DNA of 64,000 nucleotides from G963676655 sp963676655 (GTDB lineage: Bacteria; Verrucomicrobiota; Lentisphaeria; Victivallales; Victivallaceae). The stretch spans positions 5,332,001-5,396,000 of the forward strand of contig CAXXKX010000003.1 of NCBI GenBank assembly GCA_963676655.2. The letters are read 5' to 3'. The position numbers were made by a program, and so were the translations under genes. Position 1 is the stretch's first letter; each line of letters starts with the position of its first letter. The notes under the pieces were generated by a model that was not told the DNA's origin, searched no databases, and worked only from the letters and a program-made list of their open reading frames with translations. Shown here in pieces: positions 26,471 through 34,812 of this stretch.

Positions 26471-26863
26471 TAGCGCTGAAAGCGCGGTACATAACAGCAG
26501 ACAACGGTGGATCGTAGGAACCGGACTTTTTAACGGGGTTGCATACCCCTGCCGAACGGCGAATTAGCGCTGAAAACGCGAAATACAAAAATGGGAGCGC
26601 GTGGCTCCTGCCGCGCAAAAAAAGCTGACGCTTTGAAAAACAGAACCTTGCCAGGTAGCGATTATTTACCTTCATCTTTCAACTTTCAACTTTCAACCTT
26701 CAACTCACATTTGGGAGCGCGTGGCTCCAGCCGCGCAAAAAAGCGCATTAAAAAATTAAGCGCTGAAAGCGCGGCATATATTCAGCCTGGGGTGATTGAG
26801 CAACGCGAATGAACCCCAGGTATAGTCAAAAATAAATAAAAGCCCTGTAAGGGCGGCATATAA
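26471..26863. repeat. Cluster of REP-like hairpin repeats
   Basis: Four related heads: TAGCGCTGAAAGCGCGG (26471), TAGCGCTGAAAACGCG (26565), TAAGCGCTGAAAGCGCGGC (26757) and AGCCCTGTAAGGGCGGC (26841), the last two followed by ATATA. Interleaved are two copies of GGGAGCGCGTGGCTCC plus CCGCGCAAAAAA (26593 and 26712), and the AGCCTGGGGT / ACCCCAGG pair near 26782-26820. Such elements are typical PVC intergenic repeats and may be mobilised by a RAYT such as 8356-9324. Confidence 0.75.
26677..26705. repeat. Heptanucleotide tandem repeat (TTTCAAC)x4
   Basis: Four near-perfect 7-bp units, the last ones carrying C for T. It sits inside the REP-like cluster directly before a GGGAGCGCG hairpin. Confidence 0.8.
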
Positions 26864-26943
26864 AAAGCGAAAGGATCGCAATGTATTCAAGCCACTTCAA
26901 TGCTTACTTGTTTGATAATATCGCAAACCTTCTCTTTATTTCC

Positions 26944-27112
26944 CTCCGGGAGCGCTGGTCCCCAGACCGGCATACGCAAAAGTTTGCAAAAACCTTTTCT
27001 TCGATGATATTATTCATGGCTGTTGTGCATTTGAAATATTTTCGAACCATCCCTGCGCGGGAAACAATTATTATGTCCGTGAATGCCGGTCTGGGGACCA
27101 GCGCTCCCGGAG
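26944..27112. repeat. Perfect 30-bp inverted repeat bracketing 109 bp
   Basis: Bases 26944-26973 are the exact reverse complement of 27083-27112; each arm contains GGGAGCGCTGGTCCCCAGAC. The enclosed sequence has no convincing gene, although an 80-codon frame opens at 26881 and runs through both arms. Flanks show no clear target duplication. Together with the REP cluster and leader copy B it fills the 1.1-kb gap between 26339 and 27451. Confidence 0.9.
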
Positions 27113-27179
27113 AACATCAATAAAATATTGATTTCAATAAGATAGAGTATGTTGCCGTGGACTATTGCATCATTTGAAA

Positions 27180-27314
27180 TATCAGGGTATAAGCAGTATA
27201 TTTTAATTGAGATGACACAGGAAAATGCTTAAATCAAATTTTTTACTTTGAAAAATCAATATAAGAGGTGGTTTCAGGGTGATTTTATGACTTGTTTAAG
27301 TTCAAAAAACTGTT
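27180..27314. repeat. Duplicated leader, copy B
   Basis: Counterpart of 24411-24554, offset 2769-2770 bp. The strongly conserved core is AGTATATTTTAATTGAGATG through GAAAAATCAATATAAGAGGT. It precedes the small lipoprotein gene at 27452. Confidence 0.8.
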
Positions 27315-27451
27315 TAAAATGGGGCAGCCCCCTATTAAAAAGTAATGAGACATCAGGGGCCTGAAAACTTCACTAGAGGTGAATTTAATTTTTACCTGCC
27401 AGAATTGTGGGAAAAATGCAAATGTCCAATATGGGAGGCAATGTTGAAAAA

Positions 27452-27934
27452 ATGAAAAGATTATCTATTTTATGTATTGTGCTAATTGGCTTTTTGAGTT
27501 GTAATCATGATAGTCAAGAGAAGCTTTTAGGTATGGTTAAAATAAAAACACTACCTGTTGGATGGAAACTTTACACAGGAACAATGCCTGTTAGCGATAA
27601 AATGCCTTGGTGGACTGCAAATCCTTTGATTCTAGGCGGTAAACAGGTAAAACAAATTCCTTTTTTTACTCAACCAACCAAGGCAAGTAGTGCCTGTGGG
27701 GCATTATATACAAAAAATGGGGAATCAGAGTTAATGATCCTCTGCTTACATTATGATAACAGGAATGAATTTCTTGTCGAATACAAGCGTTTTCAGCAAG
27801 AAGTTCAATCTACTGAAAGTCTTATAGGTATTGCCAAAAAAATTCCAAACACAATTGTAATTATGGTCTTTGGACTAGGCAAAGATGATCAACTTTCATT
27901 CAATAATTATTTCAAATCATTAACCAATAAATAG
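27452..27934 (+). CDS. Putative small lipoprotein of unknown function
   Basis: 160 aa from the Met at 27452. Signal with a possible lipobox (KRLSILCIVLIGFLSC, Cys17). The mature domain (~140 aa) is a mixed alpha/beta protein with GALYTKNGESELMILCLHY and IVIMVFGLGKDDQLSFNNYF; no known family is recognised. The frame is open further upstream (27407), but the residues there are not signal-like; GGAGG lies 13 nt before the chosen start, a long spacing, so the start is uncertain. AT-rich, preceded by leader copy B. Confidence 0.6.
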   Translation: MKRLSILCIVLIGFLSCNHDSQEKLLGMVKIKTLPVGWKLYTGTMPVSDKMPWWTANPLILGGKQVKQIPFFTQPTKASSACGALYTKNGESELMILCLHYDNRNEFLVEYKRFQQEVQSTESLIGIAKKIPNTIVIMVFGLGKDDQLSFNNYFKSLTNK

Positions 27935-28074
27935 CCTGTAGGGGAACAGTATCTTTGGGGTCTGTTTATTTGTTAATTTTGAACTTAAAATTGGTTTTGT
28001 ATTTGACTTTTTATAGTCTTAGAGCTGTTTTTTAAAGGACATTTATTTGTTTTAAGGAAACTTGTACGAGCAAA

Positions 28075-28188
28075 ATGATGTTACTGCGTCATGCGTTGCA
28101 TGACAAATACGCTGCGCTTTCGGCTGTCAAAGTGAACGGCATGATCGCCGCGCTGGACCACGCCCGCGTACGACGGGGTGCGGTATAA
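28075..28188 (+). pseudogene. Short GC-rich coding remnant
   Basis: A 37-codon frame (MMLLRHALHDKYAALSAV...) stands out from the AT-rich surroundings by its base composition and protein-like sequence, but is too short for a domain and has no good ribosome site. Probably a fragment of a lost or transferred gene. The rest of the 389-bp gap between 27935 and 28323 shows nothing definite. Confidence 0.3.
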
Positions 28189-28323
28189 CTGCTTCGCAGA
28201 GTTTTTTATAAATGGACTTCAGGCTAGTTTTTTCTATATATCCGGAGTTTTTTAATTGGACAAAACGGGTAATCAGGATTAACTTTAGCTTTTACTGGAT
28301 TGAATGAATGATTTGAAAGAAAC

Positions 28324-29583
28324 ATGATAAATTTTGATAAAGAATATTTGTGGCATCCTTATACTTCGATGCTTGATCCGCTGCCGGTCTATCCGGTTGA
28401 ATCGGCTTCCGGAGTCAGATTGAAACTGACTGACGGACGTGAACTTATCGACGGGATGTCGTCGTGGTGGTGCGCGATCCACGGTTACAATAACCCGCGT
28501 TTGAATGCCGCGATCCAGCGTCAGCTTGAAAAAATGTCGCACGTGATGTTTGGCGGCATTACCCACGAGCCGGCGGTGGAACTGGGGCGGCGGCTGGTGA
28601 AACTTACTCCTGAACCGCTGCAACGGGTTTTTCTGGCGGATTCCGGTTCGGTCAGTGTTGAAGTCGCGATAAAAATGGCAATCCAGTATTACCACGCGAA
28701 AGGACTGCCTCAGAAAAATTCCCTGCTGACGGTGCGGGGAGGCTATCATGGCGATACCTTTATGGCGATGAGCGTTTGCGATCCGGTGACCGGGATGCAC
28801 TCCATTTTCAGCGACGCGGTGAAAAAACAATTTTTTGCGGAAACGCCGCACTGTCCTTTTGACGGTGAATGGCAGGAATATTATATCGGCGACCTCCACG
28901 AGAATCTCAAACAGTATCATAACGATATTGCGGCTGTGGTTATCGAACCGGTTGTCCAGGGGGCAGGTGGGATGCGTTTCTACTCCCCAATGTACCTGAA
29001 AAGACTGCGCGAGTTGTGCGACGAATTTGACGTACTGATGATCTTTGATGAGATTGCGACCGGTTTCGGCCGGACCGGTAAGATGTTTGCCTGTGAGCAT
29101 GCGGACGTCTGCCCGGATATCATGTGCGTCGGTAAAGCAATGACCGGCGGTTATATGACGCTGGCGGCGACCCTGACCACCGACAAAGTGGCGAAAACCA
29201 TTTCAAGCGGAGATCCGGGCGTGTTCATGCATGGTCCGACATTCATGGGTAATCCGTTGGCTTGTGCCGTGGCTTGCGAATCGATAGACCTTTTATTGGA
29301 GTCGCCCTGGCAGGAACGGGTAAAAGCGATTGAGACCCAACTGATCAAGGAACTGGCGCCGTGCCGGGAACTGCTGGCTGTGGCGGAGGTTCGAGTCCTC
29401 GGCGCTATCGGGGTGGTGGAGACGGTCGAGCCGGTCAATATGGCGGAGATTCAACAGTTCTTTGTTGAACATGGGGTTTGGATCCGGCCGTTCGGCAAAC
29501 TGGTGTACCTGATGCCGCCGTTTATTATCGGGTCAGAAGACCTTAGTAAACTTACTTCTGCGATTTATCAGGCTTTGCGGTAA
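28324..29583 (+). CDS. bioA: Adenosylmethionine-8-amino-7-oxononanoate aminotransferase
   Basis: 419 aa, full length. Converts 7-keto-8-aminopelargonate to 7,8-diaminopelargonate with SAM as amino donor in biotin synthesis; cytoplasmic PLP enzyme. Diagnostic segments: YLWHPYTSM (8-16), [15 protein letters not shown] (44-58), [17 protein letters not shown] and the PLP lysine Lys271 in [22 protein letters not shown] and [10 protein letters not shown] separate BioA from other class-III aminotransferases. No other biotin gene is in the window, so it is detached from any bio operon here. It is convergent with an AraC gene (4 bp between stops). Confidence 0.96.
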   Translation: MINFDKEYLWHPYTSMLDPLPVYPVESASGVRLKLTDGRELIDGMSSWWCAIHGYNNPRLNAAIQRQLEKMSHVMFGGITHEPAVELGRRLVKLTPEPLQRVFLADSGSVSVEVAIKMAIQYYHAKGLPQKNSLLTVRGGYHGDTFMAMSVCDPVTGMHSIFSDAVKKQFFAETPHCPFDGEWQEYYIGDLHENLKQYHNDIAAVVIEPVVQGAGGMRFYSPMYLKRLRELCDEFDVLMIFDEIATGFGRTGKMFACEHADVCPDIMCVGKAMTGGYMTLAATLTTDKVAKTISSGDPGVFMHGPTFMGNPLACAVACESIDLLLESPWQERVKAIETQLIKELAPCRELLAVAEVRVLGAIGVVETVEPVNMAEIQQFFVEHGVWIRPFGKLVYLMPPFIIGSEDLSKLTSAIYQALR

Positions 29584-29587
29584 TTTA

Positions 29588-30481
29588 TTAGTCGTCATCC
29601 GGGAGCGGATGCAGCAGGTCGATATTGTTTTCCCGGAAATCACTGGGCGAACAATGGAAATACTGGCGGAACGCCCGGTAAAAGTGACTTTCATCGAAAT
29701 ACCCCCAGGCTTCCGCCACTTCTTTGATAAGTGAACGGTTCTTTTTGATTTCCGCCGCGGCCATGCTGATTCTGGTCCTGGCGGCGTATTTGGCGAATGT
29801 GGTGCCGGTGGCGGTCCTGAAAAGATCGCAAAAGCGGCTTTTGCCAAGGTAGCAGGCGGTCGCGGCATCGGTAATTGAAATTTGTCTGCCGTTCTTTTCC
29901 TTGATCAGCTTTATTGCCGGTTGAACTCGCTCGTAAGCCAGATTCTGTTCTTCCACTTCCGGCTTATCAATGAAACCGTCGTCGTTCATAATCAGCAGGA
30001 GCAGTTCATGCAGTTTGAACCAGCAAAGGGCGTTCCAGCCCGGAGTTTTCGCGCTATGGAGGTGCAGTATCTCCCTGGCGATATTTATTGCGTTGGTGCG
30101 AGTCGCGTTATTTGCGACCTGAGGTCTGCCGGAGGGCGGCGTGACAAAAGGCAGCATCCAGTTGATGTTTGCCGGGATGCCGGTGTCGCCCAGTTTTTCC
30201 GGCAGGATGGTCATTAACAGGAACTCCGTTCCGGTATCCCGCCTGACCGCGACATGCGGCTCCCATGAGCCGGAAAACCAGACATCTCCGACATCGAGCG
30301 AGCGGTGGAAATCGGAGCAATAGGATTCGAATCCACCGGATAGCATGATGCCGAAATGCAGCGCATAGTGGATGTCCGGCGTTGCCGGCAGATGATGCTT
30401 GTCCGGGGGCGGGTTGTTGCCGTAATAGATAAAGAACGGATTTTCCGGGGTTAGATGATAATCGTATTTCTTTGTTTTCAT
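29588..30481 (-). CDS. AraC family transcriptional regulator
   Basis: 297 aa. An N-terminal cupin sensor (~20-110, HYALHFGIMLSGGFE, DVGDVWFSGSWEPHV) is followed by a linker and a C-terminal double HTH (ISITDAATACYLGKSRFCDL, LIKEVAEAWGYFDESHFYRA, CSPSDFRENN). It is convergent with bioA and has no adjacent sugar gene on its own strand; the oxidoreductase/ABC locus 600 bp away on the other strand is the nearest possible target. The start ATG is followed by Lys-rich MKTKKYDY; AGGAAA lies upstream. Confidence 0.9.
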   Translation of the reverse strand: MKTKKYDYHLTPENPFFIYYGNNPPPDKHHLPATPDIHYALHFGIMLSGGFESYCSDFHRSLDVGDVWFSGSWEPHVAVRRDTGTEFLLMTILPEKLGDTGIPANINWMLPFVTPPSGRPQVANNATRTNAINIAREILHLHSAKTPGWNALCWFKLHELLLLIMNDDGFIDKPEVEEQNLAYERVQPAIKLIKEKNGRQISITDAATACYLGKSRFCDLFRTATGTTFAKYAARTRISMAAAEIKKNRSLIKEVAEAWGYFDESHFYRAFRQYFHCSPSDFRENNIDLLHPLPDDD

Positions 30482-30620
30482 ATTTTCCTGAATTCGTGAT
30501 AAATTTATTGCTATTCGTTATAATGTATTGTTTTTAATGATTAACGTGTTTTTTTACTTTCACCCGCTGGATGAACATAAAAAATCCGTACGAATTCACC
30601 CTTCGGGAAAGTCCATATGG

Positions 30621-30868
30621 TGCGCTGATCATATGATGTTAATTGAGGGGGCGCTTTGCCCCCTCAAACTCCCTCCGCGCCTTACGCAGGCAGCGCAAGG
30701 ATTTCATCCTTGACCTTGATTTACAGGCTTTAAGTTGTGTTACAACTCAAAGCGGAGTTTTTTTCTGCGCTACCGCTTGGCGGGGCACCCATCGTGCCCC
30801 TGCACCCCTTCCGCGTTACCACTTGACTTGCTTCTCCCCAATAATACATAATTTTATCAGTGCACTCC
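30621..30868. repeat. Dispersed 245-bp repeat, copy 2
   Basis: About 90% identical to 23923-24165, same orientation, 6.7 kb apart, with the same four hairpins (for example AAGGATTTCATCCTT and AGTTGTGTTACAACT). It fills much of the 629-bp gap between the AraC gene and the oxidoreductase; the remainder (30870-31050) is AT-rich with no gene seen. Confidence 0.8.
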
Positions 30869-31031
30869 GTCTATAATATCACATCTACTTCGTTATCTTC
30901 AACTTGCAGTATGTCAATATAGCTGCGTTTTGATGCCTCGTCTCTGTAATATTCTAAACTTTTCATGGATTCAGGATTTTTCCCGAATTGGAATATTATA
31001 CATGTCAATCGGGATAATTTACAGTTATTTT

Positions 31032-31062
31032 TTGATGTTTTTTGTTTTTTTTACAGTATAAT
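31032..31062 (+). promoter_or_regulatory. Candidate promoter of the Gfo/Idh/MocA gene
   Basis: A clear TATAAT (31057-31062) follows a T-rich stretch; the nearest -35-like TTGATG (31032-31037) has a 19-bp spacing. The start codon is 48 bp downstream. Confidence 0.4.
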
Positions 31063-31110
31063 AAATGAAGTTGCAAAACACGTCAATCCACAAACCCAAC
31101 AGGAAATAGT

Positions 31111-32163
31111 ATGACAAAGAAAATCAATATCGGAGTTATCGGCTGCGGCGGCATGGCAAAATCACACGCCTCCCGCTTTGAAGCAATTATGGACAAAATC
31201 GAAGTGACGGCATTGGTCGATCTTGAATTGGACCGGGCCCAGGCGGTTGCCGAGTTGCTGCCGAATGATCCTTTTATCACGACCGACTACAAAGAAGCGC
31301 TGGACCATTGTGACGCCGTATTGGTAGTTCTGCCGCATCATTTGCACCATCAGGTGACTATTGATTGCCTGGATGCCGGTAAGCATGTTCTGTGTGAAAA
31401 ACCGTTGGCAAATACGGAACAGGAGTGTCTGGAAATGGTTGAAGCCGCCAAAAGAAATGACCGGGTGTTGATGGTGGCCTATTGCATGCGTTTCCATCCG
31501 CTGGTTTTGAAAATGAAAGAGTATCTGGACAACAAAACTTTCGGTGAGTGTTTTCAGCTTTCGATTTGGACCGAACAGCATACCGAACGGGAGCCGTCGA
31601 ACTGGATGTGCCGGGCCGATCAGGTTGGAGGCGGTCAGTTGTTCAGCCACGGCTGCCATTACATCGATCTGATGTTATGGATGATGGGCAAGCCGCTGCG
31701 CGGAACCCATATCAGTACCAACCTGGGAACGCCGTGGATGGAAAAAGAGGGGACCAGTAATGTCTGCATCGAATTTGAAGATGGAAAACTTGGCTATCAT
31801 TTCGGGACCTGGGGTGCTCGCGGGACCAAGTTGAAATACGCTTTTCACGCGCATTGTGAAAAAGGGATGCTGGAAATCAATCTGCACGATGGAACATTGA
31901 AATATTATGGCGATGCCGAAGCCCATGTGCCCGGTTCCGACGCCGAGCAAAAAGAAGCTCTGTTGTTTGAAGCCAAACATGCCAAGCCGACGTCTGAAGA
32001 GATGAGCCATTTTATCGATTGCATTGAGAACGGGACCCAACCGTTGACCGACCCGGTTTCAAGCATCGAAGGACTGCAAATTATCTGGAAACTTTATGAC
32101 GCGGAAAATAAACATGAACTGGCTGATTTTCAGGGAATGGGACTTGGGTCTCTGACTTTGTAA
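31111..32163 (+). CDS. Gfo/Idh/MocA family NAD(P)-dependent oxidoreductase
   Basis: 350 aa. N-terminal Rossmann fold with GVIGCGGMAKSHA (8-20) for the dinucleotide, then the family signature EKPLA (Glu96-Lys97-Pro98, Lys catalytic) and the C-terminal alpha/beta domain with SHGCHYIDLMLWMMG, whose His-Asp is the usual proton-relay pair. Members oxidise or reduce sugars, inositols and their derivatives. Cytoplasmic. AGGAA precedes the ATG. Lies upstream of a sugar ABC operon (160 bp gap with its own promoter), so it probably processes the imported sugar. Confidence 0.93.
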   Translation: MTKKINIGVIGCGGMAKSHASRFEAIMDKIEVTALVDLELDRAQAVAELLPNDPFITTDYKEALDHCDAVLVVLPHHLHHQVTIDCLDAGKHVLCEKPLANTEQECLEMVEAAKRNDRVLMVAYCMRFHPLVLKMKEYLDNKTFGECFQLSIWTEQHTEREPSNWMCRADQVGGGQLFSHGCHYIDLMLWMMGKPLRGTHISTNLGTPWMEKEGTSNVCIEFEDGKLGYHFGTWGARGTKLKYAFHAHCEKGMLEINLHDGTLKYYGDAEAHVPGSDAEQKEALLFEAKHAKPTSEEMSHFIDCIENGTQPLTDPVSSIEGLQIIWKLYDAENKHELADFQGMGLGSLTL

Positions 32164-32225
32164 CGCCGTCTTATTTTTGAGGTAAAGTCTTTCCTGTAAA
32201 ATAGTAAAATAGGACCTGTTAAAGC

Positions 32226-32253
32226 TTGATTTAGACCCTGTTTGTTGTATATT
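32226..32253 (+). promoter_or_regulatory. Candidate promoter of the sugar ABC operon
   Basis: TTGATT (32226-32231), 16-bp spacer, TATATT (32248-32253). A perfect palindrome starts 17 bp downstream, where a repressor would block transcription. Confidence 0.45.
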
Positions 32254-32270
32254 AGTTTTTTCTATGATTA

Positions 32271-32288
32271 ATATAGAAATTTCTATAT
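32271..32288. promoter_or_regulatory. Perfect 18-bp palindrome, probable operator
   Basis: ATATAGAAATTTCTATAT, directly downstream of the predicted -10 box and ~40 bp before the TTG start of the first operon gene. Candidate repressor site; the protein is unknown. Confidence 0.45.
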
Positions 32289-32326
32289 ACAACAAAAAAG
32301 GTGAAAAACAAAAAGGAGGTCTTGTT

Positions 32327-33154
32327 TTGGATCGAAAGACTTTATTGTGTTCGATTCCGGCAGTACTGTTGCTTTTTACGTCGGCTTACGGGGCCAATCC
32401 TGAGCCGGAAAAAGGGCTCCAAATGATCGGTATGCTGGATTTTCGTAAGGCCGCGGCATTTTACGAACGCAAGATGAACAAGGCGAAAGCTGGAACCATG
32501 GAATGGCGGAGAAACGCCTTTCTTTACGCGGTTTCGCTGATGCGCCGACTGCCTGACCGGGCTGAGGATAAAGAACTGGCGGCCGAGGTCCTGGATGACC
32601 TTATCAATGCCGGAGTCCAGAAACCATTCAGTGACGGCGCGTTGTTATTTCGCGGCAAACTGGCTGAACAGATTGATTTCCATGGCGATACACCTGATTT
32701 CGAAGGTGCTGCGGAATATTACGGAAAACTGATCAATGAACGTCCGAAATCCAAATATCGTGATTACGCCGTGCTATGTCGTGCTCAAGTGGCGGTCTAC
32801 ACGATGGACGAAAAACGTATAAAAGCCGCGATTAAGCAATTGATGGCCTGGCTTGAAAAATATCCGAAAAACCGGTATGCAGCGGTCGAATGGTTTCTGA
32901 TTGCTGACGCGGCTCGATACCCTCTTAAAGATTATAAACTGTCCCTCCACGCATTGTTGCAGATTGAAAAGAATGGCGTACCGGCTTGTCTGTTGGTTGA
33001 CTACTTTTACTGGCAGGTTGGTAATACTGCATTTGAAGCCAAAGAGATGAAAACCGCGGCGTTGTTCTACAACAAGATATTGAAGCTCGATCGCAGTAAA
33101 TTCAGTACGATTGCCGGAGATATGCTTAAGAAGATCAAGCAGGAGGGCAAGTAA
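32327..33154 (+). CDS. Secreted helical-repeat (TPR-like) protein of the ABC operon
   Basis: 275 aa from a TTG codon, chosen because AGGAGG lies 7 nt upstream and the signal peptide (LLCSIPAVLLLFTSAYGA) follows directly; the ATG at 32264 has no ribosome site. The mature part is built of helix pairs of TPR/Sel1 character (AAAFYERKMNKAKAG, EGAAEYYGKLINERP, AALFYNKILKLDRS). Its stop is 2 bp before the solute-binding protein gene, so translation is likely coupled. May assist substrate capture or complex assembly in the periplasm (inference). Confidence 0.75.
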   Translation: MDRKTLLCSIPAVLLLFTSAYGANPEPEKGLQMIGMLDFRKAAAFYERKMNKAKAGTMEWRRNAFLYAVSLMRRLPDRAEDKELAAEVLDDLINAGVQKPFSDGALLFRGKLAEQIDFHGDTPDFEGAAEYYGKLINERPKSKYRDYAVLCRAQVAVYTMDEKRIKAAIKQLMAWLEKYPKNRYAAVEWFLIADAARYPLKDYKLSLHALLQIEKNGVPACLLVDYFYWQVGNTAFEAKEMKTAALFYNKILKLDRSKFSTIAGDMLKKIKQEGK

Positions 33155-33156
33155 TT

Positions 33157-34812
33157 ATGTCCGAAGGAAAAAATACTTTTGCAAAAATCAAAGGCGGTTT
33201 CGGGTTGGTGCTTCTGGCAGTCGCGTTTATCGCGAGCTGCGTTTCGGTGTTGATCAATCATCTTTCGCTGAATGCGCCTGATGTGACCGCTATCAGGATT
33301 TGTCACTGGCAGCTTGAAGCCGGGTTCCGCAAGGCGCTCCAGGAGATAATCAACGACTACGAAAAAGATTATAAAGCAAGAACCGGCAAGACGGTCAAGG
33401 TGATACAGGTTCCGGTGGCTGAAAAAGGGTATGCGCAGTTTATCAATACCGGCCTGATCGGGAACATGGCTCCGGATATCATTGAAGTCGGACATGCTAA
33501 AGCCTTTGAGAATTTTTCGAATATAGTCCGTTATTTTCTGCCTCTGGGTAAATATGTCCGGCAGCCGAATCCGTATAATGCCGGCACTCCGCTGGCCGGG
33601 GTTCCCTGGAAAGACACTTTTTTCGATGATCTGCAGGGCAGTATTACCCCGGAACTGCAGGAATATTACCGGATACCTTTCTCGATTTTCACCCAGCGTA
33701 TTTACTACAATAAAGACATGCTGCTGAGAATTACCGGGTCCAGTGAATTCCCGGACACCTACAACGAATTTATTACGTTATGTGAAAAAGTTCGTGAATA
33801 TTCAAAACAGACCGGGAAAAATATTATTCCGGTTGCCGCGAGTAAATATCAGTTGAATTTCTTTCAATCCAACTATAACAAGGCTTTCCTGGCGGATCTG
33901 GTCAGAAGGATTGACGACAACAATAATATGATTGTCGAACCGCAGGAGGCATTTATCGGCTATAACCAGAAGCGATGGAATTTTAATTCTCCTGAAATGA
34001 AAGGGGTAATCGACTGCACCAGCGAAATTACCAAATATTTTATGCAGGGGTGGATTGCCGCCAACCGTGACGATTCGGCGTTTGCTTTTGTTCAGGGACG
34101 AGCCCTGATGACCGCTTCCGGCAGTTGGGACGCTAAAGGTTTGATCGACCAGGCAAAGGGAGCGTTTGAAGTTGGGATTGCCCGGCTGCCATTTCCGACT
34201 GACCATGCGGAATATAGTAAGTATGTTAAAGCGGGGGTTAACGAAGCCAGTGTGAGAGGGGGAATACCCTGGGGCGTCAACAAAGCTTCCAGACATATTG
34301 ACACATGTATTGATTTCCTTCGTTTCGCCACCACCCGGCTTGAAAATGAAAAATTCAATAATCTGGTTTACTGGATCCCCGTGGTGAATGGAGCCACTAC
34401 CAAACACGATTTCCTGAAAGCTTTCACGCCGATTCTTGACGGTTATTCCGCGGACTTCAAGATTCCGATAAGTACCCAGTATACGATTATTTCCGGGGGA
34501 GACCGGTGGTTGCTTTATTCCAACAAGCTGACTCCTGAAGAATATGCGAAAAATTGTGCTGAAATTTATGAAAGTTCAAGTCCGGCAGGTTTTGCCAAAC
34601 TGCAGGAAAAAGAGTACCGGATTCTTCGCAGCTATGAAGCCGTGATAACATCTGATTTGCTGCTGGAGCAGATCGGCACTCCGAACCAAAAGGCGGCGGC
34701 GACAGAACGCCTTAGTTCGATTTCTCTGATTGCGTCTCAGAAAACATATCTTTACTATAAATATAACGACCAATTGGAGAAAGCCTCTGAAAAGGAGGTG
34801 AGTAAAAAATGA
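33157..34812 (+). CDS. Extracellular solute-binding protein, family 1 (sugar ABC transporter)
   Basis: 551 aa, longer than usual (400-450). N-terminal hydrophobic segment (FGLVLLAVAFIASCVSVLI); Ile-Ala-Ser-Cys28 fits a lipobox, but the hydrophobic stretch continues past the Cys, so it could also be an uncleaved anchor. Family features: ICHWQLEAGFRKALQEIIND, APDIIEVG, TQRIYYNKDML, ALMTASGSWDAKG and the C-terminal helix-rich lobe. It delivers oligosaccharide to the two permeases downstream; its stop overlaps the first permease start by 4 bp. Confidence 0.88.
   Translation: MSEGKNTFAKIKGGFGLVLLAVAFIASCVSVLINHLSLNAPDVTAIRICHWQLEAGFRKALQEIINDYEKDYKARTGKTVKVIQVPVAEKGYAQFINTGLIGNMAPDIIEVGHAKAFENFSNIVRYFLPLGKYVRQPNPYNAGTPLAGVPWKDTFFDDLQGSITPELQEYYRIPFSIFTQRIYYNKDMLLRITGSSEFPDTYNEFITLCEKVREYSKQTGKNIIPVAASKYQLNFFQSNYNKAFLADLVRRIDDNNNMIVEPQEAFIGYNQKRWNFNSPEMKGVIDCTSEITKYFMQGWIAANRDDSAFAFVQGRALMTASGSWDAKGLIDQAKGAFEVGIARLPFPTDHAEYSKYVKAGVNEASVRGGIPWGVNKASRHIDTCIDFLRFATTRLENEKFNNLVYWIPVVNGATTKHDFLKAFTPILDGYSADFKIPISTQYTIISGGDRWLLYSNKLTPEEYAKNCAEIYESSSPAGFAKLQEKEYRILRSYEAVITSDLLLEQIGTPNQKAAATERLSSISLIASQKTYLYYKYNDQLEKASEKEVSKK

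Noticed and set aside
26881..27123. 80-codon frame in the island
   Set aside because: It reads straight through both arms of the 30-bp inverted repeat, which are non-coding elsewhere in style, and has no family resemblance.
28285..29100. 271-codon frame antisense to bioA
   Set aside because: His/Arg-rich shadow of bioA; no domain.
30321..30340. GGATTCGAATCC string resembling a tRNA T-arm
   Set aside because: It lies inside the AraC gene and no acceptor or anticodon stem can be built around it.
30528..30876. Short frames inside the 245-bp repeat (and the matching ones near 23.9-24.2 kb)
   Set aside because: Frames differ between the two copies through indels, whereas the hairpins are kept; best read as non-coding.
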